This document shows, piece by piece, positions 26,252-43,565 of a stretch of DNA of 64,000 nt. Made by a program: the position numbers and the translations under genes. The notes beneath the pieces were generated by a model that was not told the origin of the DNA, did no database searches, and saw only the letters and a program-made list of their open reading frames with translations. The stretch spans positions 1,178,001 through 1,242,000 of the forward strand of contig NZ_JAUCCU010000001.1 in assembly GCF_034675845.1 (NCBI RefSeq), read 5' to 3'. The stretch is from Castellaniella sp. (GTDB lineage: Bacteria > Pseudomonadota > Gammaproteobacteria > Burkholderiales > Burkholderiaceae_B). Every line of letters begins with the position of its first letter. Position 1 is the stretch's first letter.

Positions 26252-27062
26252 ATTGCCCTCCCAGGTAGGCTTCCAGCACTGCCCGATTGTTGCGCACGGC
26301 CTCGGGCTCACCTTCGGCGAGCTTGCGTCCCTCGCTCATGACAATCACCGGATTGCACAGGCTCATGACCATGTTCATGTCGTGTTCGATCAGCAAAAAA
26401 GTAATGCCACGGTCACGGGCCAGCGCCTGAATATTATGGATAATGCTTTGCAGCAAAGTGCGGTTGACCCCGGCGGCAGGCTCGTCCAGCAGAATGATTC
26501 GTGGATCGGCCATCAGCATGCGGCCCATTTCCAGCAGCTTCTTTTGGCCGCCTGACAGATTGGCGGCGTACTCGTATTTGACGTGCGACAGCTGCAGATA
26601 ATCCAGGACCTCGAGGGCTTTGGCCAGATTGGTGGATTCTTCGGCACGCACCTGCGCCGGACGCAGCAAGGCATTCCACCAGTATTCGCCGGACTGTCCC
26701 GCTGGCACCAGCAGCAGGTTTTCCAGGACGCTCATGGTGCCGTGTTCACGCGGAATCTGAAAAGTACGGCACAGGCCACGCGCAAAGACCTGATCGGGCC
26801 GCAAATGCGCGATATCCTGACCATCCAGTAAGATTTGGCCGGAATCTGGCCGAATGAAGCCTGTAATGAGATTGAATGCCGTGGTCTTGCCCGCGCCATT
26901 CGGGCCGATCAAACCGGTAATGGTGCCCTGCTGAACCTGAAAGGAGCAGCGATCCACCGCCCGCAGGCCGCCGAAGCTTTTCGCCAGATCGCGGACTTCA
27001 AGCAGCGGAGGTCGCTGGCTGAGGGCCGTGCCCGACAGGGATGTAACTGTCGAATCTGTCAC
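26232..27062 (-). CDS. livG: Branched-chain amino acid ABC transporter ATP-binding protein, LivG-like
   Basis: This 276-residue ABC ATPase has Walker A GPNGAGKTTAFNLITGF, signature LSGGQKKLLEMGRMLMADPR, Walker B IILLDEPAAGV and the H-loop LLIEHDMNMVM, matching LivG. The first 17 residues or so are a non-conserved extension before LLEVRDLAKSFGG. It is first in the liv run, so the operon promoter should lie in the approximately 185 bases between it and rnpB; I did not find a strong hexamer pair there. No binding-protein gene is in the operon, which suggests the convergent one serves it. Confidence 0.93.
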   Translation of the reverse strand: MTDSTVTSLSGTALSQRPPLLEVRDLAKSFGGLRAVDRCSFQVQQGTITGLIGPNGAGKTTAFNLITGFIRPDSGQILLDGQDIAHLRPDQVFARGLCRTFQIPREHGTMSVLENLLLVPAGQSGEYWWNALLRPAQVRAEESTNLAKALEVLDYLQLSHVKYEYAANLSGGQKKLLEMGRMLMADPRIILLDEPAAGVNRTLLQSIIHNIQALARDRGITFLLIEHDMNMVMSLCNPVIVMSEGRKLAEGEPEAVRNNRAVLEAYLGGQYAATAG

Positions 27063-27247
27063 CGAGGTCTCCTGCTGGATATCCGTGTATGGAATCCGGC
27101 AGGCGTACCCGCCCTATACGAAACTTATCCGACCTGGGCAGGCCGTCGGTTCGAAAGTTGTATTCAGGGTAGCACAGGCGCAGCGGCTGCCGCATACGCA
27201 TAATTCCCTATGGGCGGCACAGCAGAAAGAAAAGTGCGGAACAGATC

Positions 27248-27627
27248 TATAGGCCGGATTTTGTACGCCGGGCGAACCCGACGGGCAATCATTCCTCTGG
27301 TCTGGCCATTACTGACCAGCTCTAGCCATCTACCCGCATGCTAGGGCGGGCCGCCCTGTCGGCACGAAGCCGGCGCATGCCTATTTGATGTTGCTCCGGA
27401 TAGAGGTTACCGCGTTTCACCCTGCCACGCCCTATCGGCCAAGCCGACAGGCAGTACGGAGTGGCCGTACCGGAGTGCCCTATTGGACACCCTCGTGGCA
27501 GTCTCGTCTCTGTGGCCCTGTTCCTCGGCTTGCCGTAGCTCGCCGGACGGCTGTTAGCCGCTACCCTGCCCGATGGAGTCCGGACCTTCCTCGGAATTTT
27601 CATCCCGCGATTGCCCGATCTGCCCCG
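27248..27627 (-). ncRNA. rnpB: RNase P RNA, bacterial class A
   Basis: RNase P RNA is the catalytic subunit that trims the 5' leaders of tRNA precursors. On the minus strand the sequence has the 5' block GAGGAAGGTCCGGACTCC, the central GGGTGAAACGCGGTAACCTC block (P4 region, closely like the E. coli AGGGUGAAA...GGUAA core), AGAGGAATGATTGCC near the 3' side, and a 3' end ...ACAAAATCCGGCCTATA, pairing with the 5' region as expected. The length of about 380 bases suits class A. Ends are accurate to a few bases. It lies between livG and the divergent uup gene. Confidence 0.95.
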
Positions 27628-27634
27628 CAGCCGC

Positions 27635-27640
27635 ATTGTA
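27635..27640 (-). promoter_or_regulatory. -10 element of rnpB
   Basis: TACAAT on the minus strand lies 7-8 bases before the predicted 5' end of RNase P RNA. The best -35-like hexamer (TTGTCG) is 19 bases away, so only the -10 is convincing. Confidence 0.55.
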
Positions 27641-27723
27641 CGCCAGGCAGCACAAACTGCGACAATAGGATTTTGGCTGAATTCACCGGCCCTGCCTGAC
27701 GCGTTTACAGAGATTTCATTGAT

Positions 27724-29568
27724 ATGTCCGATACCCTGCTTGCTCTCACCCAGGCTCAGTTGGCCTATGGCCACCACCCCTTGCTCGACCGTGCCGACCT
27801 GGCCCTGCAAAACGGCGAGCGTATTGGCCTGATCGGGCGCAATGGAGCAGGCAAATCATCCCTGTTGCGGGTGCTGGATGGACGCACCCAGCTGGATGAT
27901 GGCGACATCCGCCGTCAAAAAGGCCTGCGTGTCGCCACAGTCGAACAAGAACCCAGCCTGCCCGAAGACCAAACTATTCTGCAGTATCTCCAAGGGGACT
28001 ATCTGGCGGCCGAAGACTGGTCGCGTGGCGCCCGCGCGGCATCCCTGATTGACTCCCTGGGCCTGGATGGCGACCTGCTGATTGCCGGCCTGTCCGGCGG
28101 CACCCGCAAGCGCGTCGCCCTGGCCCGGGCCCTGGTCGAAGAACCCAATCTGCTGCTGTTGGATGAACCTACCAACCATCTGGACTTCGAGGGGATTGCC
28201 TGGCTGGAAACCCTGCTGCGCCAGGCCCGCATGACAATCGTGCTGATCACCCACGACCGGCGCTTCCTGGACGAGGTCGCCACGCGCATCATTGAACTCG
28301 ACCGCGGCCAGCTATTCAGCTTTCCGGGAAACTTCTCGGACTGGCAAACCCGCAAGGCCCAATGGCTGGAAGCCGAGCAACAGGCCAATGCCCGCTTCGA
28401 CAAGCTGCTGTCCCAAGAAGAAGTCTGGATCCGCAAGGGTGTCGAAGCTCGCCGCACGCGCAACGAAGGCCGCGTCAGGCGCCTGGAAGCCTTGCGCCGC
28501 GAACGCACGGCACGGCGCGATCAGCAAGGCCAGGTGCGCTTTGCCGTCAGTGACGGCCAACGCTCGGGCAAGCAAGTCGCCGAACTCGAAAACGTTACAC
28601 ACGGCTTCGATGACCGCGTCCTGATCCGCGACTTCAGCACACTGATTCTGCGCGGCGACCGCATCGGCCTGATCGGCCCCAACGGCGCGGGCAAAACCAC
28701 ACTGCTGCGCATCCTTCTGGGGGAACTCACCCCCCAGCATGGCAGCGTGCGCCTGGGCACGAACCTATCCATCGGTTACTTCGACCAGATGCGCGATCAC
28801 CTGGATGAGTCCGCCACCCTGGCCGACACCATCAGTCCAGGCAGTGACTGGGTGGAGATCGGCACCCAGCGCAAGCACGTCATGAGCTACCTGGAGGACT
28901 TTCTGTTCCCCGCCGCCCGCGCGCATTCCCCCGTATCCAGCCTTTCTGGCGGAGAACGCGCCCGCCTGGCCTTGGCTCGGATGTTCGCCCAGCCGCATAA
29001 CATTCTGGTGCTGGACGAACCCACCAACGATCTGGACATTGACACGCTGGAGCTCTTGGAAAGCCTGCTGCAGGACTACCAGGGCACTGTCTTGCTGGTC
29101 AGCCACGACCGCAGCTTCCTGGACAATGTCGTCACACAAACCATTGCCGCCGAAGCAGATGGACACTGGCAGGAATACGTCGGCGGCTATGCCGACTGGG
29201 AAGCCCAGCGGCCCCAAGCATCGGCCTCCGCTGCCGCCCGCAAGCCAGACGTTGTTGCTCAGCCAGCCCAGGCGCCAATGTCAGGCCCGTCCGGCGCAGT
29301 GTCTCCCGAACCCGAGTCCTTGGCCGATCGCCCACGGCGCAACCGTCTGGCCCCCTGGGAAGCCGACGAGCTGGCCAAGCTGCCCGACCAGATCGCCACC
29401 CTGGAGGTCGAACAGGCCAAGCTTGCCGCTGCGCTCTCTGATCCTGATCTCTATCGTGAAGGCCCCGATGAGGCCAATCGCATTCAGCTTGAGCTGGATA
29501 CCCTGGAAACGCAGCTGGATGCCCTGTTCGAGCGCTGGACCACCCTGGAAGAAAAAAACAGCGACTGA
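27724..29568 (+). CDS. uup: ABC-F family ATPase Uup
   Basis: Uup-type ABC-F proteins bind ribosomes and affect translation and genome stability; they have no membrane domain. The 614-residue protein has two ABC cassettes: Walker A GRNGAGKS (38-45) with signature LSGGTRKRVALARAL and Walker B LLLLDEPTNHLDF, then GPNGAGKTT with LSGGERARLALARMF and DEPTNDLD. A linker rich in Arg and Glu (QEEVWIRKGVEARRTRNEGR) joins them, and the C-terminal region has the Uup coiled-coil (ELAKLPDQIATLEVEQAKLA). That C-terminal coiled coil separates it from EttA and YheS. It converges on pyrC with 12 bases between stops. Confidence 0.93.
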   Translation: MSDTLLALTQAQLAYGHHPLLDRADLALQNGERIGLIGRNGAGKSSLLRVLDGRTQLDDGDIRRQKGLRVATVEQEPSLPEDQTILQYLQGDYLAAEDWSRGARAASLIDSLGLDGDLLIAGLSGGTRKRVALARALVEEPNLLLLDEPTNHLDFEGIAWLETLLRQARMTIVLITHDRRFLDEVATRIIELDRGQLFSFPGNFSDWQTRKAQWLEAEQQANARFDKLLSQEEVWIRKGVEARRTRNEGRVRRLEALRRERTARRDQQGQVRFAVSDGQRSGKQVAELENVTHGFDDRVLIRDFSTLILRGDRIGLIGPNGAGKTTLLRILLGELTPQHGSVRLGTNLSIGYFDQMRDHLDESATLADTISPGSDWVEIGTQRKHVMSYLEDFLFPAARAHSPVSSLSGGERARLALARMFAQPHNILVLDEPTNDLDIDTLELLESLLQDYQGTVLLVSHDRSFLDNVVTQTIAAEADGHWQEYVGGYADWEAQRPQASASAAARKPDVVAQPAQAPMSGPSGAVSPEPESLADRPRRNRLAPWEADELAKLPDQIATLEVEQAKLAAALSDPDLYREGPDEANRIQLELDTLETQLDALFERWTTLEEKNSD

Positions 29569-29580
29569 AGCCGAGCCACC

Positions 29581-30693
29581 TTAATCCTGTACCCGCCAAT
29601 CCAGCGATTCCCCTGCCGCCAAGGGCACGAGTTCTTCGCCCGCCAACGGCAGTGTCGCCGGAATCACCTCGGGGGAACGCACTAAAGTCAGCGTTCCCTG
29701 ATTCACTGGCAAGCCATAGAAGGCCGGCCCGTTCAGGCTGGCAAACGATTCCAGTCTATCCAGCCGTCCAACGGATTCAAAGGCTGTCGCATACAACGCC
29801 ATGGCATGGCGCGCCGTATAACAACCCGCACAGCCGCAATCCTGCTCTTTTGCCCCCCGAGGATGCGGTGCGCTGTCCGTGCCCAGAAAAAACCGTGCAT
29901 CCCCGCTGGTGGCAGCATCCAGCAAGGCCAAGCGATGGCGTTCGCGCTTCAGGACAGGCAAGCAGTACCAGTGAGGCCGCAACCCACCCTGGAACAGGGC
30001 ATTGCGGTTGTACAGCAAATGGTGTGCCGTGATGGTCGCCGCCACCGGGCCTTCGGCCTGACGCACATAGGCCACCCCTTCTGCCGTTGTCAGATGCTCG
30101 AACACGACCTTCAGTGCCGGATAAGCCTGACGCAAGGGCCGCATCACCTGATCGATAAAGACCGCCTCGCGATCAAACAGATCGATCGCCGGATCGGTGA
30201 CCTCGCCATGCACCAGCAAAGGCATCCCACAGCGCTGCATGGCATCCAGCGCGGCACGACAATGCCCCAGCAGATCCGTCACCCCGGCATCCGAGTGCGT
30301 CGTCGCCCCGGCCGGATATAGCTTCACCCCATGCACCAGGCCGCTGTCCTTGGCGCGCAGGATTTCGTCCGCAGGCGTATTGTCCGTCAGGTATAAGGTC
30401 ATCAGCGGCTGAAAATCCCCAGCGGACAGCCCCACAGCCTGCAAGGCGCGCAAAATCCTATCCCGATAAGCCTGCGCATCAGCAGTCGTCAGCACAGGCG
30501 GCTTTAAGTTAGGCATGATGATGGCGCGGCCAAACTGGCGTGCAGAGTCTGCCACCACGCTGTGCAGCACCGCGCCATCACGCAAATGCAGGTGCCAGTC
30601 ATCCGGGCGCGCCAGGGTCAATCGTTGTATGGCAGTGCTGCCCGCTGCGGCATGGGCCGCCTGCACATCAGATAAAGGGATTTTAGAGGTCAT
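29581..30693 (-). CDS. pyrC: Dihydroorotase PyrC
   Basis: PyrC closes carbamoyl-aspartate to dihydroorotate in pyrimidine synthesis. The 370-residue protein is of the E. coli PyrC type: metal motif DDWHLHLRDG near residue 31, the block with the carboxylated lysine VKLYPAGATTHSDAGV, LLVHGEVTD with a metal His, FEHLTTAEG, and the catalytic Asp block LGTDSAPHPRGAKE. The N-terminal 22 residues precede the conserved core and an internal start is conceivable, but no other in-frame ATG has a better ribosome site. A terminator-shaped hairpin lies in its leader. Confidence 0.95.
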   Translation of the reverse strand: MTSKIPLSDVQAAHAAAGSTAIQRLTLARPDDWHLHLRDGAVLHSVVADSARQFGRAIIMPNLKPPVLTTADAQAYRDRILRALQAVGLSAGDFQPLMTLYLTDNTPADEILRAKDSGLVHGVKLYPAGATTHSDAGVTDLLGHCRAALDAMQRCGMPLLVHGEVTDPAIDLFDREAVFIDQVMRPLRQAYPALKVVFEHLTTAEGVAYVRQAEGPVAATITAHHLLYNRNALFQGGLRPHWYCLPVLKRERHRLALLDAATSGDARFFLGTDSAPHPRGAKEQDCGCAGCYTARHAMALYATAFESVGRLDRLESFASLNGPAFYGLPVNQGTLTLVRSPEVIPATLPLAGEELVPLAAGESLDWRVQD

Positions 30694-30710
30694 TTTTACT
30701 ACACCAGAGG

Positions 30711-30734
30711 AAAAACCTGCTTTTTTTAGGCAGG
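30711..30734 (-). promoter_or_regulatory. Terminator-shaped hairpin in the pyrC leader
   Basis: On the minus strand CCTGC, a 9-base loop containing seven A residues, GCAGG and then TTTTT end 18 bases before the pyrC ATG. The stem is only 5 base pairs. It could be an attenuator for pyrC, or a weak structure without a role. Confidence 0.35.
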
Positions 30735-30805
30735 CGCTTTGTCTTTGAGGGGAACACGCGTTAAGCTTCGGGGGCTATTCATTCAATCAAGTAGGAGCCT
30801 GTTTC

Positions 30806-31078
30806 ATGGCAACCACCGAAAAACCCGGACGCAAGCCCAATGCGGCCTTCATGAAGCCCCTGACACCCAGCGCTATCCTGGCTGCCGTCATTGGCGATGA
30901 AGCCGTGCCCCGCACGGAAGTCACCAAACGAATCTGGGAATACATCAAGAAACACGACCTGCAAGACCCAGCTAACCGTCGTAATATCAATGCCGACGAT
31001 AAGCTGCGTCCTTTGTTCGGCAAAGACCAGGTCTCAATGTTCGAGCTGACCAAACTCGTCAGCCAACATCTGAAATAA
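30806..31078 (+). CDS. SWIB/MDM2 domain protein
   Basis: This 90-residue protein is almost entirely one SWIB/MDM2 domain: FMKPLTPSAILAAVIGDEAV, RTEVTKRIWEYIKKHDLQDP, RRNINADDKLRPLFGKDQVS and a helical end. A short basic N-terminus (EKPGRKPNAA) precedes it. SWIB domains occur in eukaryotic chromatin remodelers and in Chlamydia, and as stand-alone small proteins in many beta- and gammaproteobacteria, where the function is unknown; a DNA- or topoisomerase-linked role is only an analogy. TAGGAG sits 8 bases before the ATG. Transcription appears monocistronic. Confidence 0.92.
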   Translation: MATTEKPGRKPNAAFMKPLTPSAILAAVIGDEAVPRTEVTKRIWEYIKKHDLQDPANRRNINADDKLRPLFGKDQVSMFELTKLVSQHLK

Positions 31079-31221
31079 GCCTGTTCTGCCCCAGGGCCAT
31101 CCCATGGCCCAATGGGTGATCCCAACCAGGCATCACCCCGCCCAGGGCAGCACACAGGCCGGTCAGGATGCAGTGACCGGGGTGTATTACCCCCCACGAA
31201 CCGCATCCTGCACCAAAACGC

Positions 31222-31596
31222 TTACAGGCCAGGCAGGGGGGTCTCACCCGAGAAATGCGCCAGCCAGCCTTTCATGATGCGATAAATAATCCAGATAAAG
31301 GCCACCAGGCCCGTGGCATAGCCCACGAAGATCAGCATCAGGGCGGCACTGATCAGCATCCACAGCAAGCCCCACCAGAATGTACGAATAATCCAGTCGA
31401 TGTGGCCGGCATAGACCGTCCCCACCATGTCGCTGCGCTTAAGATAAGCCAACACCACCGCCGCAATGGCTGCCGCGCCCAGTAAGCCGGCTGACAGCAC
31501 GCCGATGGCAAACAGGGCATACATCAAATGAACCAGTTGGCCTTGCGTCAGGCCCCTGTCGATGTGGGGGCTGTGGGGGCTATCGTCTTGAGTCAT
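31222..31596 (-). CDS. Small membrane protein, DUF4870-like
   Basis: I do not recognise a function. The 124-residue product starts at 31596 (MTQDDSPHSPHIDRGLTQGQ), where GGAGG lies 4 bases upstream; the frame is open 15 codons further. After a hydrophilic N-terminus it has three to four membrane segments: LMYALFAIGVLSAGLLGAAA, AIAAVVLAYL, FWWGLLWMLISAALMLIFVG and TGLVAFIWIIYRI. The block containing HIDWIIRTFWWGLLW resembles small DUF4870-type membrane proteins common in betaproteobacteria. It is followed by the rrn terminator and stands alone. Confidence 0.7.
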   Translation of the reverse strand: MTQDDSPHSPHIDRGLTQGQLVHLMYALFAIGVLSAGLLGAAAIAAVVLAYLKRSDMVGTVYAGHIDWIIRTFWWGLLWMLISAALMLIFVGYATGLVAFIWIIYRIMKGWLAHFSGETPLPGL

Positions 31597-31667
31597 GAAA
31601 CCTCCGGGGCGTGCAGACGCCGCAATTAGATCGGAGTTCATTCTAACGAATATTCAACTGAAAAGAC

Positions 31668-31701
31668 AAAACCCCTGCAGCGGATAAGCTGCAGGGGTTT
31701 T
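31668..31701 (-). terminator. Terminator of rrn operon A
   Basis: A perfect 14-base-pair stem (31668-31681 with 31688-31701) and a 6-base loop begin 10 bases after the 5S 3' end, followed on the minus strand by GTCTTTTC. It is a standard rho-independent terminator shape. Confidence 0.9.
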
Positions 31702-31710
31702 GCGGAATAA

Positions 31711-31825
31711 AAGCCTGACGATGACCTACTTTCACAGGTGTCCACCCACTATCATCGGCGCGAAGGCGTTTCACTGTCCTGTTCGGGATGGGAAGGAGTG
31801 GGGCCACCTTGCTATGGTCGTCAAG
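31711..31825 (-). rRNA. rrf: 5S ribosomal RNA (operon A)
   Basis: On the minus strand the gene begins CTTGACGACCATAGCAAGG and ends ...ATCGTCAGGCTT, with the two ends pairing as in 5S rRNA. Conserved interior CCACTCCTTCCCATCCCGAA is present. It is the last gene of the operon. Ends are accurate to a few bases. Confidence 0.93.
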
Positions 31826-32059
31826 CATAACTGGTTGTGTGCTAGTTTTTTAAGGACTAGCGCACGAATTTGGAAGAAGCACACTGTGCATTGCTGTGCG
31901 GCGTGTCGATTTGACAGCGGCGCAGTGTAGCAGGTTTTAGGCCTGCTTTGCACGGGTTGTTTTGTACGATTGTTTGTTGCGTTCGAATTGAATTGGGCTT
32001 TACACACGATTCACTATTCTCATACAGGCAAGCCTTTGGCTAACCTGCAAGGTTATAGG

Positions 32060-35030
<2,971 letters not shown>

Positions 35031-35383
35031 CTATAACTTTGCAGGTTATAGGAATTTGAGTTTCGCGTGTTTGTGCCGTTCAATTCCATTAAAGGCTCAT
35101 CAACCTTGCATCCCGAAGAACGCAATGTTGCTTGAATCTTAGAACTTTTGAACAATTGATTTTGCAATCACAACCCGTAAATTACCCATCACGACAATTA
35201 AGTCGATCATGATATTTACATTTGTTGTGCTTCTTCCAGATTGTTAAAGAACATGGTAATACTACTGAATTCCCACTCGGGCAAAAACCCGAAGATGAAA
35301 CCCAGTCAGCAGTATCCTGATTTACAATCAAGCGCAGCACTAAGCTGCGATCAATTCAATCAAGCCACTCTTGACTGAGCGCC
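35031..35383 (-). other. 16S-23S spacer, tRNA-Ala to 23S segment (operon A)
   Basis: This 353-base stretch holds no gene. It contains the spacer boxA, a 5' segment TGCAAAGTTATAGGATC pairing region just before 23S that matches GGTTATAGGATCAAG-like sequence downstream of 23S (processing stem), and A/T-rich leader sequence. It differs from the operon B copy by one deletion and two substitutions that I noticed. Confidence 0.8.
35242..35253 (-). promoter_or_regulatory. boxA antitermination site in spacer (operon A)
   Basis: TGTTCTTTAACA on the minus strand closely matches the rrn boxA consensus that recruits NusB/NusE. It lies in the spacer about 215 bases before 23S. Confidence 0.75.
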
Positions 35384-35459
35384 TGGTGGAGGATGACGGG
35401 ATCGAACCGACGACCCCCTGCTTGCAAAGCAGGTGCTCTCCCAGCTGAGCTAATCCCCC
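35384..35459 (-). tRNA. tRNA-Ala (anticodon TGC), operon A
   Basis: The 76-base minus-strand gene starts GGGGGATTAGCTCAGCTGGG, has anticodon loop CTTTGCAAG (TGC), T-loop GGTTCGATCCC, and an encoded 3' CCA. The acceptor stem of 7 pairs closes with one G-T. It is the second tRNA in the rrn spacer. Confidence 0.98.
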
Positions 35460-35485
35460 GTTTTTAAGCCTATCGCCAAAAACCG

Positions 35486-35562
35486 TGGTGGGTCAAGATG
35501 GATTCGAACCATCGACCCCCGCCTTATCAAGACGGTGCTCTAACCGACTGAGCTACTGACCC
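35486..35562 (-). tRNA. tRNA-Ile (anticodon GAT), operon A
   Basis: The 77-base minus-strand gene starts GGGTCAGTAGCTCAGTCGG, with anticodon loop CTTGATAAG (GAT), T-loop GGTTCGAATCC and an encoded 3' CCA. The acceptor pairs GGGTCAG with TTGACCC. It precedes tRNA-Ala by 26 bases. Confidence 0.98.
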
Positions 35563-35679
35563 CCTAGTCGTGACCACTGCCGTCTGCGTTGACTGCAGTG
35601 CTTGGACTTCAGACCATGTTACTAAACAAACAGCCGATAAGCGTGGACGCTATGACAACAAGCACAGTGGCTTGCTCTT

Positions 35680-37222
<1,543 letters not shown>

Positions 37223-37454
37223 AATTCCTGTAATCGTAGTTCCTTGTCTATAAATAGACAGAAAGCTACGGTTCGCTTGCATCACTCAAAAGAAATGACA
37301 AAGCTTGGTGTTAACCTTACTTCTTCATTTCTATCTGTGCGAGCACTTGGTATAACTTGTTTGCATTTCCAACACAGGACCGGTTCGTGAGAACCAAATC
37401 CGCGTCGGGCCATGCTGCTTGTTACCCAGCGCCCACACTTATCGGCTGTTAAGT

Positions 37455-37466
37455 TTTTAAAGAACA
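37455..37466 (-). promoter_or_regulatory. boxA in 16S leader (operon A)
   Basis: TGTTCTTTAAAA on the minus strand, about 25 bases after the predicted start of transcription, is a leader boxA for rrn antitermination. Confidence 0.7.
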
Positions 37467-37491
37467 AATCTGCCAGAAGCAGAGAAACGAG

Positions 37492-37520
37492 ATTATGAAG
37501 CAGTTTTTATTTCCTGTCAA
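37492..37520 (-). promoter_or_regulatory. rRNA promoter (operon A)
   Basis: TTGACA (37520-37515), a 17-base spacer and CATAAT (37497-37492) form a near-consensus promoter on the minus strand, about 270 bases before 16S. The same promoter is repeated in operon B. It gives the downstream operon its own start despite lying just after the upstream operon's terminator. Confidence 0.88.
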
Positions 37521-37612
37521 GCCGCTGACCCGGGAAGGTATAAGTTCGCGATTCCGCTTACCTAAACCACATCCTGCCGCTGCCTGACTAAAAACAACCC
37601 ATATCCCGAGAA

Positions 37613-37647
37613 CGAAGCCCCTGTCGCAATAAGCGACAGGGGCTTCG
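37613..37647 (-). terminator. Terminator hairpin of rrn operon B
   Basis: A perfect 15-base-pair stem (37613-37627 with 37633-37647) with a 5-base loop starts 8 bases after the operon B 5S. Its sequence is unlike the operon A terminator although it sits at the same place. The following bases (TTCTCGGG) are a poor T run, so some read-through into operon A is possible. Confidence 0.75.
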
Positions 37648-37655
37648 AGGAATAA

Positions 37656-37770
37656 AAGCCTGACGATGACCTACTTTCACAGGTGTCCACCCACTATCAT
37701 CGGCGCGAAGGCGTTTCACTGTCCTGTTCGGGATGGGAAGGAGTGGGGCCACCTTGCTATGGTCGTCAAG
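37656..37770 (-). rRNA. rrf: 5S ribosomal RNA (operon B)
   Basis: Identical to the operon A 5S gene over its whole length, 5945 bases away. It is followed by a different terminator hairpin. Confidence 0.93.
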
Positions 37771-38004
37771 CATAACTGGTTGTGTGCTAGTTTTTTAAGG
37801 ACTAGCGCACGAATTTGGAAGAAGCACACTGTGCATTGCTGTGCGGCGTGTCGATTTGACAGCGGCGCAGTGTAGCAGGTTTTAGGCCTGCTTTGCACGG
37901 GTTGTTTTGTACGATTGTTTGTTGCGTTCGAATTGAATTGGGCTTTACACACGATTCACTATTCTCATACAGGCAAGCCTTTGGCTAACCTGCAAGGTTA
38001 TAGG

Positions 38005-40975
<2,971 letters not shown>

Positions 40976-41327
40976 CTATAACTTTGCAGGTTATAGGAAT
41001 TTGAGTTCGCGTGTTTGTGCCGTTCAATTCCATTAAAGGCTCATCAACCTTGCATCCCGAAGAACACAATGTTGCTTGAATCTTAGAACTTTTGAACAAT
41101 TGATTTTGCAATCACAACCCGTAAATTACCCATCACGACAATTAAGTCGATCATGATATTTACATTTGTTGTGCTTCTTCCAGATTGTTAAAGAACATGG
41201 TAATGCTACTGAATTCCCACTCGGGCAAAAACCCGAAGATGAAACCCAGTCAGCAGTATCCTGATTTACAATCAAGCGCAGCACTAAGCTGCGATCAATT
41301 CAATCAAGCCACTCTTGACTGAGCGCC
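40976..41327 (-). other. 16S-23S spacer, tRNA-Ala to 23S segment (operon B)
   Basis: No gene is seen in these 352 bases apart from the spacer boxA. It is one base shorter than the operon A spacer (a single T in the run near 41003). Confidence 0.8.
41186..41197 (-). promoter_or_regulatory. boxA antitermination site in spacer (operon B)
   Basis: TGTTCTTTAACA on the minus strand, identical to the operon A spacer boxA. Confidence 0.75.
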
Positions 41328-41403
41328 TGGTGGAGGATGACGGGATCGAACCGACGACCCCCTGCTTGCAAAGCAGGTGCTCTCCCAGCTGAGCTAATCC
41401 CCC
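41328..41403 (-). tRNA. tRNA-Ala (anticodon TGC), operon B
   Basis: Identical to the operon A tRNA-Ala: 76 bases, anticodon TGC, encoded CCA. Confidence 0.98.
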
Positions 41404-41430
41404 GTTTTTAAGCCTATCGCCAAAAAACCG

Positions 41431-41507
41431 TGGTGGGTCAAGATGGATTCGAACCATCGACCCCCGCCTTATCAAGACGGTGCTCTAACCGACTGAGCTA
41501 CTGACCC
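41431..41507 (-). tRNA. tRNA-Ile (anticodon GAT), operon B
   Basis: Identical to the operon A tRNA-Ile: 77 bases, anticodon GAT, encoded CCA. The gap to tRNA-Ala is one base longer than in operon A. Confidence 0.98.
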
Positions 41508-41624
41508 CCTAGTCGTGACCACTGCCGTCTGCGTTGACTGCAGTGCTTGGACTTCAGACCATGTTACTAAACAAACAGCCGATAAGCGTGGACGCTATGA
41601 CAACAAGCACAGTGGCTTGCTCTT

Positions 41625-43167
<1,543 letters not shown>

Positions 43168-43399
43168 AATTCCTGTAATCGTAGTTCCTTGTCTATAAAT
43201 AGACAGAAAGCTACGGTTCGCTTGCATCACTCAAAAGAAATGACAAAGCTTGGTGTTAACCTTACTTCTTCATTTCTATCTGTGCGAGCACTTGGTATAA
43301 CTTGTTTGCATTTCCAACACAGGACCGGTTCGTGAGAACCAAATCCGCGTCGGGCCATGCTGCTTGTTACCCAGCGCCCACACTTATCGGCTGTTAAGT

Positions 43400-43411
43400 T
43401 TTTAAAGAACA
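43400..43411 (-). promoter_or_regulatory. boxA in 16S leader (operon B)
   Basis: TGTTCTTTAAAA on the minus strand, identical to the operon A leader boxA. Confidence 0.7.
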
Positions 43412-43436
43412 AATCTGCCAGAAGCAGAGAAACGAG

Positions 43437-43465
43437 ATTATGAAGCAGTTTTTATTTCCTGTCAA
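43437..43465 (-). promoter_or_regulatory. rRNA promoter shared by both operons (operon B copy)
   Basis: TTGACA (43465-43460), 17 bases and CATAAT (43442-43437), identical to the operon A promoter. Confidence 0.88.
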
Positions 43466-43565
43466 GCCGCTGACCCGGGAAGGTATAAGTTCGCGATTCC
43501 GCTTACCTAAACCACATCCTGCCGCTGCTCGACAAAAAGACTCCATCTTCTCGTCGAAGGCCAGA

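Larger units (their letters stand above)
37223..37612 (-). other. rrn leader and promoter region (operon A)
   Basis: No protein gene is seen in this stretch. It contains the transcribed leader with boxA (37455-37466), the promoter (37492-37520) and, up to 37583, sequence identical to the operon B leader. The remaining 65 bases to 37648 are unique and include the terminator of the upstream operon. Confidence 0.8.
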
